A stretch of DNA of 64,000 nucleotides from positions 186,001 through 250,000 of the forward strand of contig NZ_FOZE01000002.1 of assembly GCF_900113225.1 (NCBI RefSeq), written 5' to 3'. The position numbers were made by a program, and so were the translations under genes. The DNA is from Mitsuaria sp. PDC51. GTDB taxonomy: Bacteria > Pseudomonadota > Gammaproteobacteria > Burkholderiales > Burkholderiaceae_C. Below the pieces are notes generated by a model. That model had not been told where the DNA came from and ran no database searches. It was given only the letters and a program-made list of their open reading frames with translations. Of this stretch, positions 1-7,252 are shown in pieces; within the stretch, counting starts at the first letter, position 1, and each line of letters opens with the position of its first letter.

Positions 1-156
1 GCCGAGGTCGCCGCGCTGGTCGACGCGGGGCAACTGCGCACGACGCTGGCCGACGTCGTCGGTCCGATCTCCGCCGAGCACCTCCGGCGCGCCCATGCGC
101 TGCAGGAGAGCCAGCGCCAGCGCGGCAAGCTGGTGCTGCAGGGCTGGCCCGCCTGA
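1..156 (+). CDS. C-terminal fragment of a zinc-type alcohol dehydrogenase / quinone reductase family protein
   Basis: The window opens inside a reading frame of 51 codons ending in TGA at 154-156. The residues fit the C-terminus of medium-chain dehydrogenase/reductase proteins: an 'LVDAGQLR' segment, then 'ISAEHLRRAHAL', then 'RGKLVLQG' just before the stop. In that family the last part reads roughly 'G.GK.V' after a helix containing an Ala-His pair. The catalytic and NAD(P)-binding parts lie outside the window, so substrate and cofactor cannot be judged. An intrinsic terminator follows about 90 bases downstream. Confidence 0.55.
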   Translation, partial: AEVAALVDAGQLRTTLADVVGPISAEHLRRAHALQESQRQRGKLVLQGWPA

Positions 157-222
157 ACGGGGCCTGAGCGCGGCCTGAACGTCGGGGCCGCGAGGTCCGC
201 GTTGCGCGCATGCCGCACTTCT

Positions 223-238
223 CGTCACAGTTGTGACG
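223..238. promoter_or_regulatory. Perfect 16-bp palindrome upstream of a terminator
   Basis: CGTCACA-GT-TGTGACG is a perfect inverted repeat with a 2-base centre. It lies between the dehydrogenase fragment and the next gene, just before the terminator at 245. It resembles an inside-out CRP site (TCACA next to TGTGA) and may be an operator or a short hairpin. No regulator is identifiable. Confidence 0.3.
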
Positions 239-244
239 TCTTAC

Positions 245-268
245 CGCCCCGGCCCGCCGGGGCGTTTT
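245..268 (+). terminator. Intrinsic terminator after the dehydrogenase fragment
   Basis: A perfect 8-bp GC stem CGCCCCGG / CCGGGGCG with a 4-base loop is followed directly by TTTT. It closes transcription from the gene at the left edge. Confidence 0.75.
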
Positions 269-401
269 CATTGGCGCGCGGCTCGGGAAAACCTCCAGTG
301 CGCGACGGCCTCGCGCAGGCGATACCTGCGGCCTCGGACGCCACGACGCGTCCGGCGAATCAACAACGGCCGACCACGGCCATGCAGAGCGAGGGATCGT
401 C

Positions 402-1379
402 ATGAACATCCGCAAGGTCCTGGCCGCCGTCCTGCCGGCGGCCCTTCTGTGCGCCGGCGCCTCGGCCACCGCCGCCACCATCGGCGTGATCCTGCCGGGC
501 AGCTACCCGAGCACGGCGCAGGCCGAGGAACTGCAGCTGGGCATGACGCTCGCGCTCAAGACCTGGCCCGGCGACGCGGCGCCCAAGCTGGTCATCAAGG
601 ACAGCGGCTGCGACGCCCGCAAGGCCGACGCGATCTCCCAGGAATTCATCAAGGCCAAGGTGGACCTGGTGCTGGGCAACTGGTGCGAGATCAACGCCGG
701 CGCCGACGCGCTGAAGGCGGCCGGCATCCCCTTCATCTCCAGCAATGCCGAGCGGGTCAAGGACCAGGACCTGCAGCTGCAGCTGGGCCGCATCGAGCTC
801 AATGCCGGCGAGAAGATCGCCGCCGACCTGCGCCGCCAGACCGGGCTGCGGATCAGCGCGCGGACCTCGTGCTGGATGGACTTCGATGCGACGTTGTCCG
901 AGCGCGTGGACGCGGTGCTGTGCCCGGTGCTGACGGTCGACCGCGGCCGCTGGGACCAGGTGGCCAACACCTACGGCGCGGCCTTCCGCAAGCCCTTCAC
1001 CGCCTCGGCCGCGCGCGGCTACGCGGCGATGGAGGTGGCCTTGAACTACCTGCGGCGAGCCAAGGGCATGAAGCCCGCGGCGGCGCTGAAGGAGACCCAG
1101 GCTATGGCCACGCTGCTGGGCCCGGTGCCGACGCTGGACGCGCCGGCGCCGACGACGGCGCTGCAGCTGGTCTTCCGCCACGACCTGCCCAAGCTCAATC
1201 CGCAGCAGTCGCAGACGCTGGACAAGCTGGTCAAGACCAAGGGCTGCGCCTGCCCCGGCGGCACGCTGCGCAACGGCTGCCCGCGCGATTCCGGTCCGTG
1301 GGGCGAGCTGCCCTTCGTCGTGCGCGGTGGCGGCACACCGCCGGCCTGCACCAAGCCGATCGGGCTGCTGGAACTCTGA
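402..1379 (+). CDS. Periplasmic substrate-binding protein (branched-chain amino acid ABC type)
   Basis: A 325-residue secreted protein. Residues 1-25 form a typical signal peptide ending in a 'SATAA' cleavage region. The mature part starts 'TIGVILPGSYP' and continues 'AEELQLGMTLAL', 'KLVIKDSGCDA' and 'VDLVLGNWCEINAGADALKAAGIPFISSNA', which is the N-lobe pattern of type-1 periplasmic binding proteins (Peripla_BP_6). The C-terminal half is Cys-rich ('KGCACPGG', 'NGCPRDSG', 'PPACTK'), unusual for the family and suggestive of disulfides. ATG at 402 is preceded by GAGGGA. No permease or ATPase gene lies nearby, so it may be an orphan sensor or receptor protein. The ligand is unknown. Confidence 0.6.
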   Translation: MNIRKVLAAVLPAALLCAGASATAATIGVILPGSYPSTAQAEELQLGMTLALKTWPGDAAPKLVIKDSGCDARKADAISQEFIKAKVDLVLGNWCEINAGADALKAAGIPFISSNAERVKDQDLQLQLGRIELNAGEKIAADLRRQTGLRISARTSCWMDFDATLSERVDAVLCPVLTVDRGRWDQVANTYGAAFRKPFTASAARGYAAMEVALNYLRRAKGMKPAAALKETQAMATLLGPVPTLDAPAPTTALQLVFRHDLPKLNPQQSQTLDKLVKTKGCACPGGTLRNGCPRDSGPWGELPFVVRGGGTPPACTKPIGLLEL

Positions 1380-1388
1380 GCGGCCCGC

Positions 1389-2474
1389 TCAGCGCAGCAG
1401 CAGCGCGGCGATCCGCAGCGCGATCTCCACCAGCGTCGGCGGCGAGCCGCCGCTGGATTCGGGCCATCCGGAGCTCGGCCATTCGCGGGCGCCTCCGCGG
1501 TCGCGGCGGGCGTTCTCCCGGTCGTAGCGTTTCTCGTAGTCGCCTCGCCAGAAGTGGCCATGCTTGCCGCCCGCCGGATCGCTGGGAGTGACATAGGAGG
1601 CCAGCCGGCGGCGGCGTTCCTGCTCCACCTCGTCCTCGGCGACGCGCCCGTCGTGCTCGAGCGCATCGAGCAAGGGCCCGAGTTCCTCCAGCGACGGCAC
1701 CACCACCGCGTGATGGCAATGCCCGCAGCGCGTCTCGCGCGTCGGATCCATCGGTGCGCCGCAGCCGCGGCAGGCCCAGCCGACCGGCTTGCCGCCGCTG
1801 GGCATCAGCAGCGGCTCCGAGGGCGAGCGCCGGCGCAGCGCGTTCGTCAGGCGCGGCATGTCGATCATCACCAGCGGGCTCCGGCACCACGGGCAGTCCT
1901 CGCCCTTGCCGTCGGCCGGGCCACCGCAACTCAGGCAGCACAGCTGGCGCCGCTCCGCCTGCAGCGCGCCGCGCTCGGCGGGCAGCAGCGGCCGCACCAG
2001 GCCGCGCTCGGCCAGCATGCCGGCCTGGCTGTGCAGGTGGCCGCCGCAACCACCGCACTCCAGCACCGGGAAGCGCCCGTAGCGCGTGAGATTGCGGACC
2101 TCCTTCAGCGCCTTCGCGCAGAGCGGGCAGGCCCGGCTCGGCGCGTGCGGCACGTCCGCCTGGCGCAGCCGGTGCAGGTCGCGCAGCAGCTGGATCCAGG
2201 CGGCCGGGGACAGGTGCACCGACTCGCGCGCGTCGAACCACACCAGTCCGCAAGGGCCGCAGTGGTCGATGTCGACCGTCGCCGGCGCGTGATGGCCGGG
2301 CAGGCTCAGGTGGCGCATCGGGGCCCGGCACTGCGGGCAGTCGACCAGCGCGCCCTTGCGCAGCGGCAGGTCGGGGTCCATCGCCAACGGCGGCAGCGGC
2401 GGGGGCGCCTCCGGCACGGTGTCGGGGAAGTCGTCGCCCGGGCGGCGGCCTGGGGTGGTGGTCGGCAAGGACAT
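1389..2474 (-). CDS. Protein with four zinc-ribbon modules (zf-TFIIB-like)
   Basis: 361 residues with eight CxxC knuckles that pair into four zinc ribbons: C46/C49 with C72/C75, C116/C119 with C140/C143, C180/C183 with C194/C197, and C235/C238 with C250/C253. The first ('DCPQC' then 'CGPCGLVWFD') matches the TFIIB-type ribbon found in small bacterial proteins of unknown function. Between ribbons are charged helical stretches, and the C-terminus (about 300-340) is Arg/Gly/Ser-rich and probably disordered. It has no signal peptide; a hydrophobic 'ALRIAALLL' ends the chain. It converges on the upstream binding-protein gene and starts divergently from the phasin gene. Function unknown; nucleic-acid or protein binding is a guess from the fold. 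Confidence 0.6.
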   Translation of the reverse strand: MSLPTTTPGRRPGDDFPDTVPEAPPPLPPLAMDPDLPLRKGALVDCPQCRAPMRHLSLPGHHAPATVDIDHCGPCGLVWFDARESVHLSPAAWIQLLRDLHRLRQADVPHAPSRACPLCAKALKEVRNLTRYGRFPVLECGGCGGHLHSQAGMLAERGLVRPLLPAERGALQAERRQLCCLSCGGPADGKGEDCPWCRSPLVMIDMPRLTNALRRRSPSEPLLMPSGGKPVGWACRGCGAPMDPTRETRCGHCHHAVVVPSLEELGPLLDALEHDGRVAEDEVEQERRRRLASYVTPSDPAGGKHGHFWRGDYEKRYDRENARRDRGGAREWPSSGWPESSGGSPPTLVEIALRIAALLLR

Positions 2475-2624
2475 GGCCGGGATTCTGGTCCATGCGCCGT
2501 TCGCCCCGATGGGGGGTTGCGCACGTCAGGCGCGTCATCGTGACGCGCGGCACGCGCCCTATAGTCCGGTTCTCGACGAGCGGCGGAGGTCAACGCCGCC
2601 GCCCCGCGACGACAAGGAACGCCC

Positions 2625-3257
2625 ATGGTCAAGAAGCAACAGAAGACGGCCGCCCCGAAGCCGGCGAAAGGCCGCCGCAAGGACGCCGCCTCGGCGAAGG
2701 TCGCGGACACGCCGTTCGCGGAGCAGGTCAAGGCCTCGGCGCAGCAGATCTGGTCGGCGGGCCTGGCCGCCTTCGCCAAGGCGCAGGACCAGGGCGGCGC
2801 GATGCTGGACAAGCTGTCCGGCGACAGCGCCAAGGCCCAGGACCCGATGCGCGGCGCCGGGGAGAAGCTCGACAGCGCCGCGCGCCGGATGAGCGACCTG
2901 GCCGGCGAGGTCGGCAGCCGCGCCGGCCAGCACTGGGACAAGCTGGAATCGATCTTCGAGGACCGCGTCGCGCGCGCGCTCGCCCGGCTGGGCATGCCGG
3001 CGGCGGAAGAGGTCGCCCGGCTGCAGGCCCGCGTCGAGGCGCTGGCCGCCGAGGTCGCGATGCTGCGCGCCCAGGCAGCGCCGGGCGCGAAGGCCCAACC
3101 GGCCAAACCGGCCAAATCGCGCAAGGCCGAATCCGCCAAGTCCGAATCCCCAAAAACCGAATCGCCCAAGACCAAGGCGCCCAAGGCCCGGACCGTCCAG
3201 GCGGCCAAGTCGACCAAGGCGGCCAAGGCGGCCAAGCCTCGCGCACGCACCACCTGA
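2625..3257 (+). CDS. Phasin-family polyhydroxyalkanoate granule-associated protein
   Basis: 210 residues. The core (about 25-130) is predicted helical and reads 'FAEQVKASAQQIWSAGLAAFAKAQDQG', 'KLDSAARRMSDLAGEVGSRAG' and 'DRVARALARLGMPAAEEVARLQARVEALAAEVAML', the pattern of PhaI/PhaF-type granule proteins (TIGR01837 family). The end is a coiled coil. Both termini are basic, and residues 145-210 form a histone-like Lys/Ala/Pro/Ser tail, as in PhaF, which binds DNA and helps distribute granules at division. ATG at 2625 follows AAGGA. The tail contains near-repeats such as 'SESPKTESPKTKAPK'. No PHA synthase lies in the window. Confidence 0.75.
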   Translation: MVKKQQKTAAPKPAKGRRKDAASAKVADTPFAEQVKASAQQIWSAGLAAFAKAQDQGGAMLDKLSGDSAKAQDPMRGAGEKLDSAARRMSDLAGEVGSRAGQHWDKLESIFEDRVARALARLGMPAAEEVARLQARVEALAAEVAMLRAQAAPGAKAQPAKPAKSRKAESAKSESPKTESPKTKAPKARTVQAAKSTKAAKAAKPRARTT

Positions 3258-3283
3258 CCCCTTGAAGCGGCGCGCGTGGCGTG

Positions 3284-3305
3284 CGAAACGTCACGAATCG
3301 TTTCG
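3284..3305. promoter_or_regulatory. Inverted repeat upstream of the PEP-CTERM gene
   Basis: CGAAACG - 8 bases - CGTTTCG, a perfect 7-bp inverted repeat in the gap between the phasin and the PEP-CTERM gene, about 110 bases before the start codon. It could be an operator. Its loop is too long and it lacks a T-run, so it is not a convincing terminator. Confidence 0.3.
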
Positions 3306-3412
3306 GCATCCCCAGCGCACAGGGGGATGGCAGGCGGCGGGCGGTCTCGAACAATTCGACACAAGCGCAGACCTCCTGCGCGCCCCTTGTCGAACTTCCG
3401 AGTCCCGCCGCC

Positions 3413-4042
3413 ATGAAGCGTCTGATTGCAGCCTCCCTCCTCGCCGCTCCGCTGTTCGCGTTGGCCGCGCCCGTCAACCTGGTCAACAACGGCAGCTTCG
3501 AGTCGACCGTGATCGGCAATGGCAGCTATGCCATCGTCAACAGCGTCGTCGGCTGGACCGTCGGCCCGCACGGGCTGGAAATCCGCAACAACGTCGCCGG
3601 CTCGGCCTTCAACGGCAGCAACTTCACCGAGCTGGACACCACCACCAACAGCTGGATCAGCCAGACGCTGAACACGGTGGCCGGCGCCTCGTACACGCTG
3701 AGCTTCGCCTACACCAACCGCCCGGACAACCAGGGCGCGGTGAGCAACGGCCTGACCTGGCAGATCGGCGACCTGAGCGGCAAGGTCGGCAACAACACCG
3801 ACACCACCTGGCAGACCTTCAGCACCACCTTCACCGGCACCGGCAGCCCGATGACGCTGCGCTTCGGCGCGACCGGCCGCAGCGACTCCTACGGCACCTC
3901 GCTGGACAACGTGGTGGTGTCGACGCTGAGCGCCGGCGGCAACGCTTCCGCCGTGCCGGAACCGCACAGCCTGGCGCTGATGCTGGCCGGCCTGGGCGCG
4001 ATGGGCTTCGTTGCCCGCCGCCGCAAGGGCGGCAAGGCCTGA
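3413..4042 (+). CDS. Secreted PEP-CTERM sorting-domain protein, DUF642-like
   Basis: 209 residues. A signal peptide ('MKRLIAASLLAAPLFALAA') leads into 'NLVNNGSFES', typical of DUF642/choice-of-anchor beta-sandwich domains that often bind carbohydrate. Strand-rich sequence follows ('SWISQTLNTV', 'YTLSFAYTNRP', 'TLRFGATG', 'SLDNVVVST'). The C-terminus carries 'VPEPHSLALMLAGLGAMG' and then an Arg/Lys cluster, the tripartite PEP-CTERM signal recognised by exosortase. The protein is expected in the envelope or biofilm matrix. The frame opens 132 bases earlier, but only the ATG at 3413 gives a signal peptide. No exosortase or PrsK/PrsR gene is in the window. Confidence 0.8.
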   Translation: MKRLIAASLLAAPLFALAAPVNLVNNGSFESTVIGNGSYAIVNSVVGWTVGPHGLEIRNNVAGSAFNGSNFTELDTTTNSWISQTLNTVAGASYTLSFAYTNRPDNQGAVSNGLTWQIGDLSGKVGNNTDTTWQTFSTTFTGTGSPMTLRFGATGRSDSYGTSLDNVVVSTLSAGGNASAVPEPHSLALMLAGLGAMGFVARRRKGGKA

Positions 4043-4117
4043 CACCAGGACAGGCGGGTCCTCGACGACTCGTTGGGAGCGCGACGTGGGGTAGAGACCG
4101 CGGACGCGCATGGAGAC

Positions 4118-4146
4118 AAGGGCACCCCACGGGGTGCCCTTTCTCT
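4118..4146 (+). terminator. Intrinsic terminator after the PEP-CTERM gene
   Basis: AAGGGCACCCC / GGGGTGCCCTT is a perfect 11-bp inverted repeat with a tiny centre, followed by TCTCTT. It lies between two convergent genes and probably serves the plus-strand one. Confidence 0.75.
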
Positions 4147-4176
4147 TGGGCGGCGCGATGGCGCGCGCCCGGCACC

Positions 4177-5673
4177 TCAGCCCAGGTAGCGCGTCTCCAG
4201 GTGGCGGCGGAAGTGCGCCGGCGCCAGCGCCTCGCCGCTGGCGCGTCGCACCAGCTCCGGCGTCTCCCAGCGGCTGCCCTGCGACCAGATGCGGTCCTTG
4301 AGCCAGTCGAAGACCGGCGCGAGCTCGCCGCGCGCGATCTCCTCGTCGAGCGTCGGCCGCTCGCGGCGCATCGTCGCGAACCACTGCGCCGCGTACATCG
4401 CGCCCAGCGTGTAGCAGGGGAAGTAGCCGAAGAGGCCGCAGCCCCAGTGCACGTCCTGCATGCAACCGTCCTTGTAGTTGCCGCGCGTGTCCAGGCCCAG
4501 CAGCTCCTGCATCTTGCGGTCCCACAGCGCGGGGATGTCCTCGACCTCGATCTCGCCCTCGATCAGCGGGCGCTCGATCTCGTAGCGCAGGATCACATGG
4601 GCTGGGTAGGTCACCTCATCGGCGTCGACGCGGATGTAGCCCGGCGCCACGCGCGTCATCAGCTTGTGCAGGTTGTCCGCGGCGAATCCGCGCTGATGGC
4701 CCAGGTGGCGCTCCACCAGCGGCTGCAGCAGACCGGCGAAGCCGGGATGCGCGGCCAGCTGCATCTCGAAGGACAGGCTCTGGCTCTCGTGCAGGCCCAT
4801 CGAGCGCGCCCGGGCCACCGGCAGCCCCAGCCACTCGCGCGGCAGGTTCTGCTCGTAGCGGCCGTGGCCGGTCTCGTGGATGGTGCCGGTCAGGCTCTGC
4901 AGGAAGCTGTCGTCGCGGTAGCGCGTGGTCATGCGCACGTCCTCGGGCACACCGCCGCAGAACGGATGGGCGCTCTCGTCCAGCCGGCCAGCCTCGAAGT
5001 CGAAGCCCAGCAGCTTCATCGCGTCCAGTCCGAGCGCCCGCTGCGCGGCTGCCGGGAACGGCCCCTGCGGGTGGAGGACGCTGTCGCGCGCCTGGCGGTC
5101 CATGACCTGCCCGATCAGCCCGGGCAGCCACTGGCGCAGGTCGCCGAAGACGCGGTCCACCTCCGCCGAGCGCATGCCGGGCTCGAACTGGTCGAGCAGC
5201 GCGTCGTAGCGGCTCAGGCCCGCGTCGTCGGCGAGGTACTGCGCCTCCTCCCGCGCGTAACGCACCACCGGGCGCAGGTTCTCGACGTAGCCGGCCCAGT
5301 CGTTGGCCGGGCGTTGCTGGCGCCATTGATGCTCGCAGTGCGAGTTGGCCAGCGAGCGGGCCTCGACCAGCCGCTGCGGCACCGCGTTGGCCGAGCGCCA
5401 GACGCGGCGCATCTCGCGCAGCGAGGCACGTTGGACATCGTCCAGCGGCTCCTGCGCGGCCTCGTCTAGCAGCTGTTTCAGCGCCGGGTCGGTGCCCAGC
5501 TGGTGCAGCAGGCCGTCCATCTCGGCCAGCGCCTCGGCGCGGGCCTGCGCGCCGCGCGACGGCATGAAGGCGGACTGGTCCCAGGACGCGATCGACTGCA
5601 GGTGGGACAGACGGTGGATGCGCTGGTGGCGCTGGCACAAGGCGTCATAGGCCGGGGTGCGGGGGGTGCTCAT
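4177..5673 (-). CDS. Carboxypeptidase M32 (Taq-type metallocarboxypeptidase)
   Basis: 498 residues, the usual length for family M32. The zinc motif is HETGH at residues 266-270 ('GTIHETGHGRYEQ'), where the two His are ligands and Glu is the catalytic base. Other family blocks are visible: an N-terminal 'SWDQSAFMPSRGAQARAE', 'DDVRMTTRYR' before the zinc site, 'GLHESQSLSFE' after it, and 'NYKDGCMQDVHWGCGLFGYFPCYTLG' near the end. The enzyme removes C-terminal residues from peptides in the cytoplasm. The frame stays open far upstream, but ATG at 5673 gives the family N-terminus. It stands alone, converging on the PEP-CTERM gene. Confidence 0.9.
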   Translation of the reverse strand: MSTPRTPAYDALCQRHQRIHRLSHLQSIASWDQSAFMPSRGAQARAEALAEMDGLLHQLGTDPALKQLLDEAAQEPLDDVQRASLREMRRVWRSANAVPQRLVEARSLANSHCEHQWRQQRPANDWAGYVENLRPVVRYAREEAQYLADDAGLSRYDALLDQFEPGMRSAEVDRVFGDLRQWLPGLIGQVMDRQARDSVLHPQGPFPAAAQRALGLDAMKLLGFDFEAGRLDESAHPFCGGVPEDVRMTTRYRDDSFLQSLTGTIHETGHGRYEQNLPREWLGLPVARARSMGLHESQSLSFEMQLAAHPGFAGLLQPLVERHLGHQRGFAADNLHKLMTRVAPGYIRVDADEVTYPAHVILRYEIERPLIEGEIEVEDIPALWDRKMQELLGLDTRGNYKDGCMQDVHWGCGLFGYFPCYTLGAMYAAQWFATMRRERPTLDEEIARGELAPVFDWLKDRIWSQGSRWETPELVRRASGEALAPAHFRRHLETRYLG

Positions 5674-5759
5674 GGCGGGGTCTCCTGTCGGTGCCCCGCA
5701 TTGTGCAAGCGTCGGCGCAGGGTCCCTCCAGTCACGTCCGACCGGGCGCGGCGCCGCGC

Positions 5760-6242
5760 TCAGTCCAGCATCGCGACACCCACCGAGGTCATCAGCAGGT
5801 AGCGCGCGAACTTGCCGATCGCCATGTAGCCGACGCAGGGCCAGAACGGCAGACGCAGCCAGCCCGCCAGCGCGCACAGCGGGTCGCCGACGATGGGCAG
5901 CCAGCTCATCAGGCAGGTCTTCGCGCCGAAGCGTCGCAGCCAGCCGAGCACCCGCTGGTCGCGCGGCGAGTGATGCACGGCCGCCTCGTAGGCGCGCTCC
6001 GCGCCGTAGCCCATCCACCAGGTGATCGCGCCGCCGAGGGTGTTGCCGACCGTGGCCACGAGGATCGCCGGCCAGAAGAGCTCCGGCTTCGCATGCACCA
6101 GCAGCAGCACCACCGGTTCCGACCCCATCGGCAGGAGCGTCGCCGACACCAGCGCCACGACGAACACCGCGCCCAGGCCCACCTGAGGGAGAGCCAGGGT
6201 CTCCAGCATCAGGTGAATCATGTGTTGCAGCCAAGCTTCCAT
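5760..6242 (-). CDS. YqaA/DedA-family inner-membrane protein
   Basis: 160 residues with several hydrophobic segments (about 18-40, 50-75, 110-130, 135-155). 'LLPMGSEPVVLLLV', 'VGNTLGGAITWWMGYG' and 'GDPLCALAGWLRLPFWPCVGYMAIGKFARY' match the VTT (SNARE-associated Golgi) domain of YqaA proteins. Family members are DedA-like membrane proteins linked to membrane homeostasis and lipid flipping; the role here is unknown. The start at 6242 is only 21 bases from the divergent start at 6264, so the two promoters must overlap the opposite coding starts. Confidence 0.8.
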   Translation of the reverse strand: MEAWLQHMIHLMLETLALPQVGLGAVFVVALVSATLLPMGSEPVVLLLVHAKPELFWPAILVATVGNTLGGAITWWMGYGAERAYEAAVHHSPRDQRVLGWLRRFGAKTCLMSWLPIVGDPLCALAGWLRLPFWPCVGYMAIGKFARYLLMTSVGVAMLD

Positions 6243-6263
6243 GCGTGGGATTATCTGAAGACC

Positions 6264-7166
6264 ATGTCCTTGCGCCGCCTTGCCGTCTCGTCGTTCGCGC
6301 TGATCGGCCTGGCCCTCGCGGGTCCGGGGCACGACGGCCGCCTGTCCCCCGCCGCGACCGCCCGGGCGCAGACCGCCCCGCCGTCCGCTTCCGCACAGGC
6401 AAGCGCGGCGCCCGGTCCGGCCAGCCCGCTGCCTCCCATCCCGGGCTGTCCGCTGCTGGTCGCCTCGGGCAACCCCCAGTACCCGCCCTACCTGTGGCGC
6501 GACCCGGCCGACGAGCAGAAGCTGGTCGGCGCCAATGCCGACCTGATGCAGTGGCTCGCGGCCGAGATCGGCATCCCGGTCGAGACCCGCTACGTCGGCC
6601 CCTGGGGCCGGGTGCAGGAGGAGATGCGCGCCGGTCGCATCGACCTGATCGCGGGCGCCTTCTTCACGCTGCCGCGCACCGAGTACATGGACTACTTCCA
6701 CCCGGCTTTCCGCGAGACGCGCAGCGTGATCTGGACCCGCAGCGCCGCACCGGTGGCGTACAAGCGCTGGAGCGACCTCGCGCCCAAGCTGGGCGTTACG
6801 GTGATCAACAACAGCTTCGGCGTCGAGTTCGACAACTACGCGCGCCAGTCGCTCAAGATCAGCCAGGTCGCGAGCATCGAGCAGGCGATCCAGATGCTGC
6901 AGCGCGGCCGCGCCGACTACCTGATCTACGAGGACACGCCGGCCGAGGCCTATGTCGCGCGCAACGGCGGGCCGGCGATCCAGCCGCTGCTGCCGGCGAT
7001 CGCGCGCGAGGGCCTGTACCTGACGCTGTCCCACCGCTCGCGCTGCAACACCCCCGAGCTGCGCGGCCGCCTCGCCCGCGCGGTCTACAAGCTGTCGCAG
7101 GAACGGGTGATGAACCGGCTGGTCGAGCAGGGCTTCGTGCTCTGGCGCAAGCAGCCGTCGCCCTGA
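6264..7166 (+). CDS. Periplasmic solute-binding protein, family 3 (amino-acid type)
   Basis: 300 residues. Residues 1-36 are a signal peptide, followed by a Pro/Ala/Ser linker and then 'PLLVASGNPQYPPYLWRD', 'VGANADLMQWLAAEIGIPVETRYVGPWGRVQEEMRAGRIDLIAGAFFTLPRTEYMDYFHP' and 'VINNSFGVEFDNYARQSLK', which is the SBP_bac_3 fold order. 'RADYLIYEDTPAEAY' is the typical C-lobe return. It probably binds an amino acid or similar small molecule in the periplasm. No transporter genes adjoin it. It is separated from dusB by 86 bases. Confidence 0.75.
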   Translation: MSLRRLAVSSFALIGLALAGPGHDGRLSPAATARAQTAPPSASAQASAAPGPASPLPPIPGCPLLVASGNPQYPPYLWRDPADEQKLVGANADLMQWLAAEIGIPVETRYVGPWGRVQEEMRAGRIDLIAGAFFTLPRTEYMDYFHPAFRETRSVIWTRSAAPVAYKRWSDLAPKLGVTVINNSFGVEFDNYARQSLKISQVASIEQAIQMLQRGRADYLIYEDTPAEAYVARNGGPAIQPLLPAIAREGLYLTLSHRSRCNTPELRGRLARAVYKLSQERVMNRLVEQGFVLWRKQPSP

Positions 7167-7209
7167 CGGCCCCACCCGCCGGAGGGATCGGGAGGGGAAG
7201 CCGGAGCGG

Positions 7210-7215
7210 TATACT
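7210..7215 (+). promoter_or_regulatory. Candidate -10 element for dusB-fis
   Basis: TATACT lies 38 bases before the dusB start and is one mismatch from TATAAT. No good -35 is visible 16-18 bases upstream, so this is a weak call. A C/T-rich stretch and a run of T follow. Confidence 0.3.
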
Positions 7216-7252
7216 TCTGCCTCTTTTTTGTGCAGCCTCCGCACCGCTCCCG

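Noticed and set aside
233-1591. Long overlapping frame in the same region as the binding protein (452 codons)
   Set aside because: It is a shadow: Arg/Gly/Pro-rich low-complexity sequence with no family motif, produced by the high GC. The frame starting at 402 has a signal peptide and domain pattern.
3306-3412. Sigma-54 promoter for the PEP-CTERM gene
   Set aside because: TGGCAGG occurs, but no TTGC-type -12 element at the required spacing is present.
5674-6402. Upstream extension of the M32 carboxypeptidase frame
   Set aside because: The frame is open but overlaps the YqaA-like gene and encodes no recognisable domain; the family N-terminus begins at 5673.
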